In this document: positions 47,830 through 56,836 of the stretch, piece after piece
Layout of the letters: each line of letters starts with the position of its first letter
Numbering within the stretch: the first letter of the stretch is position 1
Origin: Desulfobacterales bacterium
GTDB lineage: Bacteria; Desulfobacterota; Desulfobacteria; Desulfobacterales; JADGBH01
Assembly (NCBI GenBank): GCA_015231595.1
Contig: JADGBH010000007.1
Coordinates: forward strand, 1 to 64,000
DNA: 64,000 bases
Direction: 5' to 3'
Notes under the pieces: generated by a model
What the model saw: only the letters and a program-made list of their open reading frames with translations
What the model was told of the DNA's origin: nothing
Database searches by the model: none
Made by a program: the position numbers and the translations under genes

Positions 47830-48627
47830 CATATCTAAAACAAATTTTATGGGGATATCTATTATTGTGGCAACAGGCTTTCCATTTATAGTGGCGGGCT
47901 CAAACAAGCATTTCTGTATAGCAATTATGGCGGATTTAGAAAACAATTCATGATCGGATAATTTTACTTTTACATCAACTACATGTCCTTCTTCATTTAT
48001 TGTAACGCTAAGCATTACTTTTCCTTCTATTTCATCCTTCATTAAAGCTTTAGGATACTCGGGTTTAGCTTGTTTTTTGTATGACGGTAAAGTACTTAGT
48101 TCAAATAAAGGTATAACTTTTAAAGGAGTAGGTTCCGTATAATCAGAGTTATAGGGTTTTACATCTTCTGGAGGGGTATATTCTTCTTCCTGTTCTTTCA
48201 TTAAAGTATTTCCGGTTCTAACTCCAATACCTGAATTCGAACTATCGGAAATAGTATCTTTAGTTACTCCAAATACAGGCTTTACTTCTTCCTGGGGTTT
48301 ATCATCTTTAGGTTTTGTATGACTTTGAGGCTTCGGAATAATTTTTTCTTTTTTCGATATTTTAGTTTTTTTTGTTACTTTAACAATTTTTTTAGGTGGA
48401 GGTGGAGGTTTAGGGGGGTCTGGCTTGATTTCTGGTTTAGGTTCAGGCTTAGGCTCTGGTTTGGGAATATTAGGTTTTGAAATTTCAATAGGAATTAATA
48501 ACGATTTTTTGTAATTTTTTTTATTGGATATATCTGATTCGGCTGAATAAATAATATTAAATACCGCTAAATGGAATATAAAGGATAGAATAAAACCTAT
48601 TTTAAGAAATAACTTTGAGTTGCCCAT
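47827..48627 (-). CDS. tonB: TonB-family energy transducer
   Basis: The 266-residue protein has an N-terminal transmembrane helix (about 8-28), a Pro/Lys-rich spacer (PKPEPKPEPKPEIKPDPPKP then PPPPKK, about 54-82) and a C-terminal TonB domain (YPKALMKDEIEGKVMLSVTI, KKCLFEPATINGKPV-like end). It transmits inner-membrane proton-motive force to outer-membrane receptors. It starts 3 bases after exbD ends. The usual third partner ExbB is not in the window. Confidence 0.88.
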   Translation of the reverse strand: MGNSKLFLKIGFILSFIFHLAVFNIIYSAESDISNKKNYKKSLLIPIEISKPNIPKPEPKPEPKPEIKPDPPKPPPPPKKIVKVTKKTKISKKEKIIPKPQSHTKPKDDKPQEEVKPVFGVTKDTISDSSNSGIGVRTGNTLMKEQEEEYTPPEDVKPYNSDYTEPTPLKVIPLFELSTLPSYKKQAKPEYPKALMKDEIEGKVMLSVTINEEGHVVDVKVKLSDHELFSKSAIIAIQKCLFEPATINGKPVATIIDIPIKFVLDM

Positions 48628-48630
48628 TAA

Positions 48631-49053
48631 TTATTCTGTTTCTTCGGTGTATTCAACATTGATAGCAAATTTGAATATACCTATTTTTCTTATTGTATCT
48701 ATTACTTTAATAAGTTCTTCGTGATATACTTTCTTATCCGCACTTATAACAACTTGAATAGAAGGATCTTGAGATTTTTTTTCTTGTAATAATTCTTTTA
48801 ATTTTTCAAATGAATCTATTTTTGCACCAGATATGAAATACTCACCATTTTTTGAAATAAGTATAGAAAGTGTTTCAGTTTTAATTTCATTTCCAGTTGC
48901 CGCATGGGGCAGATCTATTTCGATTGCCTGCTCTTCCATAAAAGATGAAACAAGCATAAATATTATTAAAAGAACAAGCATAATATCAACTAAAGGAGTT
49001 ACATTAATTGCTGAAATTATTTCGTCGTCATTTGAATTATTAGATGTAGCCAT
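48631..49053 (-). CDS. exbD: Biopolymer transport protein ExbD
   Basis: The 140-residue protein has one transmembrane helix with the key aspartate (INVTPLVDIMLVLLIIFMLV, Asp23) and a periplasmic domain (VVISADKKVYHEELIKVIDT). ExbD works with ExbB as the proton channel energising TonB. It lies 3 bases before tonB and 5 bases after the hybrid regulator gene, so it appears to be transcribed with signalling genes. Confidence 0.92.
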   Translation of the reverse strand: MATSNNSNDDEIISAINVTPLVDIMLVLLIIFMLVSSFMEEQAIEIDLPHAATGNEIKTETLSILISKNGEYFISGAKIDSFEKLKELLQEKKSQDPSIQVVISADKKVYHEELIKVIDTIRKIGIFKFAINVEYTEETE

Positions 49054-49058
49054 GTTTA

Positions 49059-51461
49059 TTATATATCTAAACCCATTAAGTAGCTATCAAGGCGATAGAA
49101 TTCTGATTCAAGGTTCTCAATTGTTGCATTGAATTTTTCCGATTTGTTTTGCTTTGCAAGTTCTTCAAGCTCCATTGCAGCATTTGATAAAGAACAAGCT
49201 GTAAGATTTGAAGAGCCACCTTTTATAGTATGGGCTTCATACTGTAAACTCTTTATATCTCCAGTATTTACAGCTTTACGTATCGTAATTATAGAATCTC
49301 TCACTTTTCCGACAAATCCTTTTATTACTTCCATAAGCAATTCTTTATCATTATCAAATTCGGCAAGAGCTTTTTTCATATCAATAGGATTATTATTTTC
49401 ATTAGTTTTATTAATAGGCGAAACAAAACTTTGTTCAATACTTTTATTTAAAAGATTATCAATTGAAGATGAGCGTGGCGTTGTTGGCGATGAATTAGCC
49501 CATTTATCTATCATATTAAGGATGGATTCTTTATTAAAAGGCTTAAATAAAAAATCGTCCATTTCTGATTCAACACATTGCTTAAGTTCTGCGTGGCTTG
49601 AACTTCCGGTCATCGCAACTATAGGAGTTCTTTTCTTTATCTCTTTATCTGAACGCTGCTTTTCAAATTCTCTTATTTTTCTACTTGCGTCCGTTCCGTC
49701 CATAATAGGCATATACATATCCATCATAATAACATCGTAATTATTTTCTTTATATTTTTGGACAGCCTCTTCACCATTTTGTGCGAATTCAAGTTCATAG
49801 GGACTTTTTTTGAGGAATTCTTTTATTATCATAATATTTGATTCAAAGTCCTCGACAATTAAAACTTTTTTCTTAATATCAATATCTGACGGATTTTCTT
49901 GTTTTTCTTTGATAACATTTTCAGATTTAGCTTTTTCTTTTTTTGCTTCTTCTAAAGGAAATATAACTGTAAAACAAGTTCCCTCTCCGACTTTACTTTT
50001 TACTTCAATCCTACCGGAATGAGCATCTACTATTTCTTTTATAATAGACATCCCAAGACCTGTGCTTTTTTCACCCATTGTGCCTGGGGTTGAAATTTTT
50101 GTATATTTATCAAAAAGGTTTTTTATTTTATCTTCAGGTATTCCAAGTCCAGTATCAGATACAGAAATTGATATTTCGTTTTCCGAAACTTTATTTATAG
50201 TTATTGTAATTTCACCATCTTTTGAAGTGAACTTTATGGCATTTGAAAGAAGATTATTAATAAGCCTTATTATACCGTTTCTATTTCCTATTATATAAAC
50301 GCTTCCGCTATTATCTATTTTTTTTATTTGGTGATTTTTTTGAGCGGCAAGATTTTTCATAGCATGAATACTTGTAGTAACAACCGAAAATATTGAAATT
50401 CGTTCAAGGTTCGATTTTGTTTTTTTTCTTTTGGCTTTATTGATGTCAAGAAAATCATTAATAAAGCCTGATACAAGATTAGCTTGTTCAATTATCTGTT
50501 TAATTTTTTCTTTATCATTATTTTGAATGTATTCACGTTCAAGAAGCATTCCTGAATAATTCACTACCTCTTTTAAAGGAGCGTTTAAATCCTTTGAACA
50601 TATAGAAAGAAAATCATGTTTCATCTTATTTAATTCTTTAAGCTCAGAAATAGCTTCTTTAAGACGTTTATTAAGTTTTGTCCTTTCAATACGAACCATG
50701 ATACGCGCAAGTAGTTCTTCTTTTGCAAAAGGCTTTATTACGTAATCACTTGCTCCAGACTTAAAAACATTAAGAATACTTGAGTGGTCGTCACTCGCTG
50801 TTAAAACAATGACAGGCATATCAATGAGTTTAAGCTCATCCCGTATTTTTTTACAAAGCTCATCCCCTTTCATTTTAGGCATCATAAGGTCAGTAATAAC
50901 TATATCTATTTCCCCGATCATTTCGCATAAAATTATGTAGGCATCTAAACCATTTACAGCTTCAATTACAGCAATTCCTTCGCTTTTTAATGTTGATGAA
51001 ATTACCTTTCTTGCAACAGGGCTATCATCTACAACAAGAGCTCTGAGATTTTTCAAGCCTTCTTCAGCTCTTAAAATTTTATTTACAGCATTAATTACTT
51101 CTCCTTTTGTAAAAGGCTTACTTATAAAATCAGCTGCTCCAAGTTCAAACCCTAATCTACGTTCTTTTAAGCTATCATTAGATGTAATGAAAATGACTGG
51201 CATTTTTTCGCCATTTTCTTTAGTTATATAACGAGAAAAAGAAGGGTCGTAAATTCTTTTAAAAGTTTCAAACCCGTTTAGTTTAGGCATTTCAACATCA
51301 AGCGTTATTAAGTCGGGAATTACTTCTGCTACTTTCGCCATAGCCATTATCCCGTCAGTCGCTTCATAAACTTTATATCCGCCTTCTTCAAGCTCATACT
51401 TTATAATATCCCTAAGTATAGGACTATCATCAACTACTAAAATTTTTTTCTGCTGATTCAT
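49059..51461 (-). CDS. Hybrid phosphorelay protein (REC-REC-HisKA-like-HATPase-REC-HPt) lacking the HisKA histidine
   Basis: From the ATG at 51461 the 800-residue cytoplasmic protein has REC1 (ILVVDDSPILRDI, DLITLDVEMPKLNGF), REC2 (ALVVDDSPVARKV, DIVITDLMMPKMKG), a coiled coil, a HisKA-like region, an HATPase (LINNLLSNAIKFTSKDGEIT, DTGLGIPEDK, STGLGMSIIKEI), REC3 (VIMMDMYMPIMDG) and HPt (YEAHTIKGGSSNLTA). Where other kinases have SHEIRTPM this one has SKDLNAPL: Lys (codon AAG) replaces the phospho-acceptor His. Autophosphorylation in the usual way is therefore doubtful, and it may mainly relay phosphate. A longer frame to 51506 overlaps the upstream gene. Confidence 0.88.
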   Translation of the reverse strand: MNQQKKILVVDDSPILRDIIKYELEEGGYKVYEATDGIMAMAKVAEVIPDLITLDVEMPKLNGFETFKRIYDPSFSRYITKENGEKMPVIFITSNDSLKERRLGFELGAADFISKPFTKGEVINAVNKILRAEEGLKNLRALVVDDSPVARKVISSTLKSEGIAVIEAVNGLDAYIILCEMIGEIDIVITDLMMPKMKGDELCKKIRDELKLIDMPVIVLTASDDHSSILNVFKSGASDYVIKPFAKEELLARIMVRIERTKLNKRLKEAISELKELNKMKHDFLSICSKDLNAPLKEVVNYSGMLLEREYIQNNDKEKIKQIIEQANLVSGFINDFLDINKAKRKKTKSNLERISIFSVVTTSIHAMKNLAAQKNHQIKKIDNSGSVYIIGNRNGIIRLINNLLSNAIKFTSKDGEITITINKVSENEISISVSDTGLGIPEDKIKNLFDKYTKISTPGTMGEKSTGLGMSIIKEIVDAHSGRIEVKSKVGEGTCFTVIFPLEEAKKEKAKSENVIKEKQENPSDIDIKKKVLIVEDFESNIMIIKEFLKKSPYELEFAQNGEEAVQKYKENNYDVIMMDMYMPIMDGTDASRKIREFEKQRSDKEIKKRTPIVAMTGSSSHAELKQCVESEMDDFLFKPFNKESILNMIDKWANSSPTTPRSSSIDNLLNKSIEQSFVSPINKTNENNNPIDMKKALAEFDNDKELLMEVIKGFVGKVRDSIITIRKAVNTGDIKSLQYEAHTIKGGSSNLTACSLSNAAMELEELAKQNKSEKFNATIENLESEFYRLDSYLMGLDI

Positions 51462-51483
51462 TTTTTTTATTCTTTGTTTTAAA

Positions 51484-52500
51484 TCATTCTTGTTTGGTAC
51501 GATCAAAATATGCTAAACATGCATCAGCGACATCAGGGTCGTAGATTCTGCCTTTATTTTTTTCTATTTCCTGTAATGCGATATCAATTCCTAAAGCTGG
51601 TCGATAGGGTCTGTGGGAACTCATTGCTTCAATAACGTCTACAGCACACAATATTTTTGATTCTAAAAGTATTTCCTCTCCTTTAAGTCCTCTTGGATAA
51701 CCAGAACCATCTAATCTTTCATGGTGTTGGAGAACTATTTCTGCAAGAGGCCACGGACAAGGTATACTTTTAAGTATATCATAACTTACTTGGGAATGTA
51801 TTTTAACAAATTCGAATTCAACATTAAGAAGTTTACCAGGTCGATTTAATATAGACATTGGAATACGGATTTTTCCTATATCATGGAGTATGCCCGCTAT
51901 TTTAACATGCTCTATAATATCTTCAGGCAGTTCCATTTTTTTTGCGATACTTTCAGCAAATTTTGATACTCTTTGCTGATGACCTGCTGTATAAGGATCT
52001 CTGCTCTCTCCAGCAAGAGACATAGCTTTAATAGTTTCCTCAAGCATTTTCTGAATTTCTAAAGTTTTTTCCTTAACTTTTTCTTCAAGAATTATATTTT
52101 GGGAGTTAAGCTCTTCCCTCATTAATTTCAATGCAAGGTGAGAACTTACCCTTGATTTTACTTCGGCAGCATAAAATGGTTTTGTTATATAATCCACAGC
52201 TCCAAGTTTAAATCCTTTAGTTATATTATCTGTATCCCTCATAGCTGTTATGAATATTACAGCGATAGATTGGGTATTAGGACTATTTTTTAAACGATAA
52301 CAAACATCATATCCATTCATCCCCGGCATCATAACGTCCAATAAAATTAAATCTGGTTTATTTTTTTCAGCATAATCAAGAGCTTTAATTCCACTTTTAG
52401 CAATTCCAAGCCTATAATCATTGGATAGAGTGCTAACAAGCAGATCAATGTTTGTAGTATTATCATCTACAATTAAAACGAGTGGTTTTTGTTCATTCAT
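51484..52500 (-). CDS. Response regulator with HD-GYP domain
   Basis: The 338-residue protein has a REC domain (VLIVDDNTTNIDLLVSTLSN, DLILLDVMMPGMNGYDV) and, after a short coiled coil, an HD-GYP domain with HQQRVSKFAESIA, IAGILHDIGKIRIP, HHERLDGSGYPRGLKG and AVDVIEAMSSHRPYRPA. HD-GYP proteins hydrolyse c-di-GMP. All metal-ligand motifs are visible. It is the first gene of the run with the hybrid protein, exbD and tonB (gaps of 22, 5 and 3 bases). Confidence 0.93.
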   Translation of the reverse strand: MNEQKPLVLIVDDNTTNIDLLVSTLSNDYRLGIAKSGIKALDYAEKNKPDLILLDVMMPGMNGYDVCYRLKNSPNTQSIAVIFITAMRDTDNITKGFKLGAVDYITKPFYAAEVKSRVSSHLALKLMREELNSQNIILEEKVKEKTLEIQKMLEETIKAMSLAGESRDPYTAGHQQRVSKFAESIAKKMELPEDIIEHVKIAGILHDIGKIRIPMSILNRPGKLLNVEFEFVKIHSQVSYDILKSIPCPWPLAEIVLQHHERLDGSGYPRGLKGEEILLESKILCAVDVIEAMSSHRPYRPALGIDIALQEIEKNKGRIYDPDVADACLAYFDRTKQE

Positions 52501-52722
52501 TTTTACACCTCAATATTATAAAATTCATAATTTTTTTTATACTAAGCATGCTGGTGAGATGATTACCTGCAAATGCTTGAGCCACTATTTTCATAATTCA
52601 ATAAAAGTGTGATGCTATTTTGTTATTTACTATTTAATTTATTAATAACATATTTTTCAATAAAATATTTAATTCTTTAAAAATTTTTTTATTGCCCACT
52701 GCAATAAATTGAAAATAAACAG

Positions 52723-53868
52723 TTATAAATTTATAGGAATATATATTGAAAATAAACTGCCTTCTCCAATTTTTGATTTCACATCAATAAATCCTTTATG
52801 GGCTTCAATATTACTCCATGCTACAGATAGCCCAAGCCCAGTTCCTCTTTTGGCTGTAAATTTTTTTGTTGTAAAGAATGGTTCAAAAATTTTTTTTTGA
52901 ATTTGTGAATTTATTCCAACACCTGTATCTTTTATTTGTATTAAAACATGATCACCAGATAATTTTTTTTTCAATTCCCCATGTTCAAGATCATTTATTT
53001 TTATTTTTTTTGCTATAATACTAAGAATTCCTCCATAGGGCATTGCATCCGCAGCATTAGAGCAAATGTTTAAAACAGACTGTTTAATCATGGAAGAATT
53101 ACCTTTTAAATTTAATGTTTGTTCAAGTATTTTGGCCTTAACGGATATGTCTTTAGGAAAAGTATGCTTTAGTATAATTTCAATTCCTTTAATTATTTCG
53201 TTTATGGAAATAAATGACCACTCTGGCTGTTCTTTTCTTCCAAAAATAACTAATTTCCTAATTAACGTAGCCATTTTTTCGCTTGTTTGCAAAATGGAAT
53301 CAAATATTGCTTCATTTCCAGAACCTTTGTATTTAAGCTTAAGCAATTCTATATAGCCTGTAATAGCTCCTAACATGTTGTTAAAGTTATGGGCTATTTC
53401 TCCTGCAATGGTTCCTATCATTTCAAAATTTTGGGAATGCTGGAGTTTTACAGATAGGATAGCATTTTCTTTCCGTAAATTAAAATTAATAATCGCTCCA
53501 TTTATAGATTTTCTTAAAACATTTGAATTTAATTCATTTTTTAGAAGATAATCATCGGCTTCAGCGTTTCCTATATCTTTTGGGAAAATATTTTCATTTC
53601 TTTGATTTGTAATAAGTATTATTGGTTGCTGGTAACCCTTATTCCTTATTTCCTTAAGAACTTCCAGTCCAGTTTTGTTCTCAAACAGACAATCCAAAAT
53701 AATAACATTAAAATTTGTTATTGAAAGTTCATCCAAAGCACTTTTCCAATCAGTAAATATAAATACCTTCGCGTCCATGCCATCCATATCACCAAGATAT
53801 CTTCTTAAAATCTCAAGCTCTTCATGGTCATCATAAAGAGCTAAAACAGAAATTTTTTTTCTCTCCAT
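52723..53868 (-). CDS. Sensor histidine kinase with N-terminal REC domain
   Basis: The 381-residue soluble protein has a REC domain (VLALYDDHEELEILRRYLGD, VIILDCLFENKTGLEVL), then a kinase core with AGEIAHNFNNMLGAITGY (phospho-acceptor His), an N box CSNAADAMPYGG, DTGVGI and FFTTKKFTAKRGTGLGLSVA. The AHNFNN form is typical of the AHDFNN kinase class. The start at 53868 gives a six-base gap from AAGGA; the in-frame ATG at 53874 overlaps it. No regulator gene lies directly beside it apart from the HD-GYP gene 223 bases downstream. Confidence 0.88.
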   Translation of the reverse strand: MERKKISVLALYDDHEELEILRRYLGDMDGMDAKVFIFTDWKSALDELSITNFNVIILDCLFENKTGLEVLKEIRNKGYQQPIILITNQRNENIFPKDIGNAEADDYLLKNELNSNVLRKSINGAIINFNLRKENAILSVKLQHSQNFEMIGTIAGEIAHNFNNMLGAITGYIELLKLKYKGSGNEAIFDSILQTSEKMATLIRKLVIFGRKEQPEWSFISINEIIKGIEIILKHTFPKDISVKAKILEQTLNLKGNSSMIKQSVLNICSNAADAMPYGGILSIIAKKIKINDLEHGELKKKLSGDHVLIQIKDTGVGINSQIQKKIFEPFFTTKKFTAKRGTGLGLSVAWSNIEAHKGFIDVKSKIGEGSLFSIYIPINL

Positions 53869-54227
53869 TATCATTCCTTAAGTAGCGCAAACTTGAACTA
53901 CGCCCTTCTTCTTTTTTTTTCAAGTTCAGAGTTTTCAATTAAAATTGCTGTTTGATTATATTTTTTTCTAATTTAAAAATATCTACATTTATACTAATGT
54001 TTGATTAGGAATTAAAAAAATATTGTTTTTAAAATCAATACTAATTATATAGATTCCCTAATTTATCAAAATCAATATTTCTAATTTTTTTATGGATTAT
54101 TAATTGCAATGCTTAAACTATAAACCTATAGTTTTTCGAGTAGCAACAAAAAAAGGTAATTTAAAATGTATTATTATTTTAAAAAAAAGATAGTTCGGAA
54201 AAATAAAAAAGAAGAAAAAAGAGAGAT
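53869..54227. other. 359-bp AT-rich intergenic region
   Basis: No gene is seen. A small hairpin, AACTTGAA (53890-53897) with TTCAAGTT (53918-53925), lies just upstream of the kinase gene on the - strand and would fall in its leader. On the - strand the bases after the tRNA are T-rich without a stem, which could end tRNA transcription. The remaining part is A/T with no motif I can support. Confidence 0.5.
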
Positions 54228-54303
54228 TGGTGGAGCTGAGGGGGATCGAACCCCTGGCCTCATGACTGCCAGTCATGCGCTCTCCCAGCTGAGCTACAGC
54301 CCC
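54228..54303 (-). tRNA. tRNA-Ala (anticodon GGC)
   Basis: The 76-base gene reads on the - strand as GGGGCTG acceptor, D stem GCTC...GAGC, anticodon stem CATGA/TCATG with loop CTGGCAG (anticodon GGC), T arm AGGGGTTCGATCCCCCT, and CAGCTCC with the A discriminator and an encoded CCA. The G3-U70 pair that identifies alanine tRNA is present. It decodes GCC/GCU. Confidence 0.96.
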
Positions 54304-54322
54304 ATTTAATTGAGAGGGCTCA

Positions 54323-54352
54323 TTTTTAACAAAATATTAGCTTGAATGTCAA
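54323..54352 (-). promoter_or_regulatory. Predicted promoter of the tRNA-Ala gene
   Basis: On the - strand a consensus -35 TTGACA lies at 54352-54347. At 17-18 bases the best -10 candidates are TTAAAA or TAAAAA (54329-54323). These are followed by the GC-rich GAGCCCTC near the expected start, as found at stringently controlled stable-RNA promoters. The distance to the tRNA 5' end is about 20 bases. The -10 match is weak. Confidence 0.5.
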
Positions 54353-54427
54353 TAGTTAATTTTTGTATGATATTTTAAAGTTAAATGAATTATTAGTAAC
54401 TAAAATTAAAATGGAAAAGGAAAAAGT

Positions 54428-56323
54428 ATGCTTAATTTATTACGTAAAAATGCTAGTTCATGGATTATCAAATTTTTATTATCCGCAATTGTGATTGTAT
54501 TTGTTTTTTGGGGAATCGGAAGTTACAGTCAAAAACAAATAACTGAAGCCGCTTTTGTAAATGGAGAGCCAATATCTATTGAAGAATTTAATAATGCATA
54601 TATGAATTCTTTGGAACAAATGAAAAAAACATTTGGAGAAAACCTGAATGAAGATTTAATAAAAGCTATGGATTTAAAAAGACAAGCCCTTAACAGACTC
54701 ATATCCTATAAACTTTTTTTGCAAGAAGCTAATAAAATTGGCCTCAGAGCTACAAATTCTGAAATTACTGAAAAAATAATAAAAATGCCTGTATTTCAGA
54801 ATAATGGGAAATTTGATAAGAAAATATATTTTAATCTTCTTCAAAGAAGTAGCATATCCCCAGCAGAATTTGAAAAAATGCAAGCAGAAGAAATAGTGAT
54901 GGAAAAATTTAAAGAGCTTATTTTCAGCAGTATAAAATTATCTGATATTGAAATTGAAGAATGGTTTAAATGGGAAAATTCGAAAATAAAATTTGATTAT
55001 GTATTATTTGAGCCGGAAAAAATTGAACTACAGGCAAATGATGAAGAAATAAAAACTTTTTATGAACAAAATAAAAATAATTATATTGGTGAACCTAAAA
55101 TAAAAGTCCAATTTATATATTTTAATCCTGAAAAATATAAATCAAAGGTACAGATTAACGACGATGAAATTAAAGAATATTTTGAAATCCATAAAGACAA
55201 TTTTGAGAAACCAAAAACCATTGAAGCAAGGCACATATTAATTCGAGTAGCAGAAGATGCTCCTAATAGTGACGTTGAAAAAGCTCACACTAAAATTATA
55301 GATATTCTTAAAATGGCCAAAGAAGAAAAACAAGATTTTGCAGAGCTTGCAAAAAAATACTCAGAAGGCCCAAGTAAAGATAATGGAGGATCTATAGGAG
55401 AATTTAAAAAAGAAGATATGGTTCCGTCATTCTCTGATGCTGCATTTGCTCTAAATGCTGGAGAAATAAGTGAGCCTGTTAGAACCCCTTTTGGATGGCA
55501 CATTATAAAAGTTGAAAAAGTGAATGAAGAATCAATAAAAACTATTGAAGACTCAAAACAGGATATTGAAAAAATTCTAAAAACAGAAATGTCCAAAAAT
55601 CTTGCTTATGATGAGGCTGAAGCTACTTTAGAACTATGCTATAAAGGGGATGATATATCAAAAATCGCTCAAGCTAAAAATTTTGAATATCACTCAACTG
55701 AATTTTTTACCCGTCAAGAGCCACCAAAAGCTATAAAAGATAAGGCTAAATTTGTATCAACAGCTTTTAATCTTCCTATAATGGAAATAAGCAATATTGA
55801 AGATTTTGACGATGGATATTACATTTTACAGCCAATTGAAAGGCAAGAAGGCATTATACCTGAACTTGAAACTATTAAAGAAAAAGTTAAAAATGACTTC
55901 ATACAGAAAAAAAAGGCAGAAGCTGCTTTAAAAAATTCTGAAGAATTTCTTGCGGAGCTAAAAAAAGGAGAATCAATGGAAGCTCTTTGCAAAAAATTTA
56001 ATTTGACAGTAAAAAATTCAGGGTTTATGAAGAGAGGCGACGCTGTTCCCGAACTTGGAAATGAAACTCCTTTAAAAGATGCCGCATTCTCTCTTTCAGA
56101 TAAAAATAAATATCCTGATGCTCCAATTAGAGGAAAACAAGGCTATTTTGTTATTGAATTTAAAGAAAAACAAGAATCAGACATGAAAGAATTAGAAACA
56201 GAAAGAACTAAAATAGTTGATAGTATTTTGATAGAAAAGAAAATAAAAATGTTTGATAAATTACAGGCGGAACTTAAAGAAAAAAATAAGGACAAAATTA
56301 AAATTAAAATTTCCTTAGATTAA
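54428..56323 (+). CDS. ppiD: PpiD-like periplasmic chaperone/peptidyl-prolyl isomerase
   Basis: The 631-residue protein has a short cytoplasmic start and one membrane anchor (ASSWIIKFLLSAIVIVFVFW, about 10-30), an SurA_N/PpiD N-terminal chaperone region, a parvulin domain (EARHILIRVAEDAPNSDVEK to TPFGWHIIKVEKV, about 265-360) and a C-terminal PpiD-type domain. It helps fold outer-membrane and periplasmic proteins at the inner-membrane face. An AAAGGAAAAAG precedes the ATG. A 10-bp stem-loop follows the stop. Confidence 0.9.
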   Translation: MLNLLRKNASSWIIKFLLSAIVIVFVFWGIGSYSQKQITEAAFVNGEPISIEEFNNAYMNSLEQMKKTFGENLNEDLIKAMDLKRQALNRLISYKLFLQEANKIGLRATNSEITEKIIKMPVFQNNGKFDKKIYFNLLQRSSISPAEFEKMQAEEIVMEKFKELIFSSIKLSDIEIEEWFKWENSKIKFDYVLFEPEKIELQANDEEIKTFYEQNKNNYIGEPKIKVQFIYFNPEKYKSKVQINDDEIKEYFEIHKDNFEKPKTIEARHILIRVAEDAPNSDVEKAHTKIIDILKMAKEEKQDFAELAKKYSEGPSKDNGGSIGEFKKEDMVPSFSDAAFALNAGEISEPVRTPFGWHIIKVEKVNEESIKTIEDSKQDIEKILKTEMSKNLAYDEAEATLELCYKGDDISKIAQAKNFEYHSTEFFTRQEPPKAIKDKAKFVSTAFNLPIMEISNIEDFDDGYYILQPIERQEGIIPELETIKEKVKNDFIQKKKAEAALKNSEEFLAELKKGESMEALCKKFNLTVKNSGFMKRGDAVPELGNETPLKDAAFSLSDKNKYPDAPIRGKQGYFVIEFKEKQESDMKELETERTKIVDSILIEKKIKMFDKLQAELKEKNKDKIKIKISLD

Positions 56324-56339
56324 GAATAATTTTAAAATA

Positions 56340-56375
56340 GCTTCCTTCATTGTTATGCTTGAAATTGAAGGAAGC
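56340..56375 (+). terminator. Stem-loop after ppiD
   Basis: GCTTCCTTCA (56340-56349) pairs perfectly with TGAAGGAAGC (56366-56375), starting 17 bases after the ppiD stop. No T run follows, so it is either a weak or factor-dependent terminator or an mRNA-stabilising end. Confidence 0.5.
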
Positions 56376-56393
56376 CATAACTAAAAGCAACTG

Positions 56394-56421
56394 ATATATA
56401 TTCATAAAATAGAATATATAT
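56394..56421. promoter_or_regulatory. Palindrome TATATTC-N8-GAATATA, copy 1
   Basis: ATATATATTC (56394-56403), eight bases and GAATATATAT (56412-56421) form a perfect inverted repeat. The same TATATTC-N8-GAATATA occurs at 56483-56504, with centres 86 bp apart, upstream of the zinc-ribbon gene. Paired, equally spaced palindromes suggest operators for a dimeric regulator. AT-rich chance pairing is the alternative. Confidence 0.4.
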
Positions 56422-56482
56422 AAATAATTAAAGTTTGAAAAGCTCAATATTTTTAGCCTTAATCATATTTTAACCAATTATA

Positions 56483-56504
56483 TATATTCTATATTTAGAA
56501 TATA
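56483..56504. promoter_or_regulatory. Palindrome TATATTC-N8-GAATATA, copy 2
   Basis: TATATTCTA (56483-56491) and TAGAATATA (56496-56504) form a perfect inverted repeat with the same half-sites and spacing as the copy at 56394-56421. It ends 45 bases before the start codon of the zinc-ribbon gene, where a promoter would be expected. Confidence 0.4.
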
Positions 56505-56549
56505 CTAAAAATAAAACTCAATTCAACAATAGAGTAAAAGGTGATATAT

Positions 56550-56771
56550 ATGGCGGAAGGAAAAGAATATAAATTTAAAAGATGCCCTGAATGTTTTGCG
56601 CACTTACCATCGCATTATACTCAGTGTCACAAGTGCGGTCAAAAAGTAAGAGAAGCCAATAAATATGGTATTGCAAAAAAACCAATCGACTGGTGGGGAT
56701 ATATTTCTACTCTTGGAGCGGCAATTGCTTTTGTAGTATATATCTGGTATTTCTTCATTAAAGGTAAATAG
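56550..56771 (+). CDS. Small zinc-ribbon membrane protein
   Basis: The 73-residue product has two CxxC pairs (Cys12/Cys15 in CPEC and Cys26/Cys29 in CHKC), a likely zinc ribbon, then one C-terminal transmembrane helix (WWGYISTLGAAIAFVVYIWY) and a Lys-rich end. The ribbon would face the cytoplasm. The ATG at 56550 is five bases after AGGTGA; an upstream GTG at 56541 overlaps this site and is not used. The function is unknown. Confidence 0.65.
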   Translation: MAEGKEYKFKRCPECFAHLPSHYTQCHKCGQKVREANKYGIAKKPIDWWGYISTLGAAIAFVVYIWYFFIKGK

Positions 56772-56836
56772 TGAACTTGTAGCCGATAAAAGCCGTTACA
56801 AGTTATATTATAATACTAAATTTTAAGGATAAAATA

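Noticed and set aside
49129..49740. A 203-codon frame on the + strand.
   Set aside because: It lies wholly antisense to the hybrid phosphorelay gene, has no ribosome-binding site and no recognisable motif, so it is a shadow.
54228..54303. tRNA-Ala as the attachment site of an integrated element.
   Set aside because: No integrase gene and no second copy of the tRNA 3' end were seen nearby.
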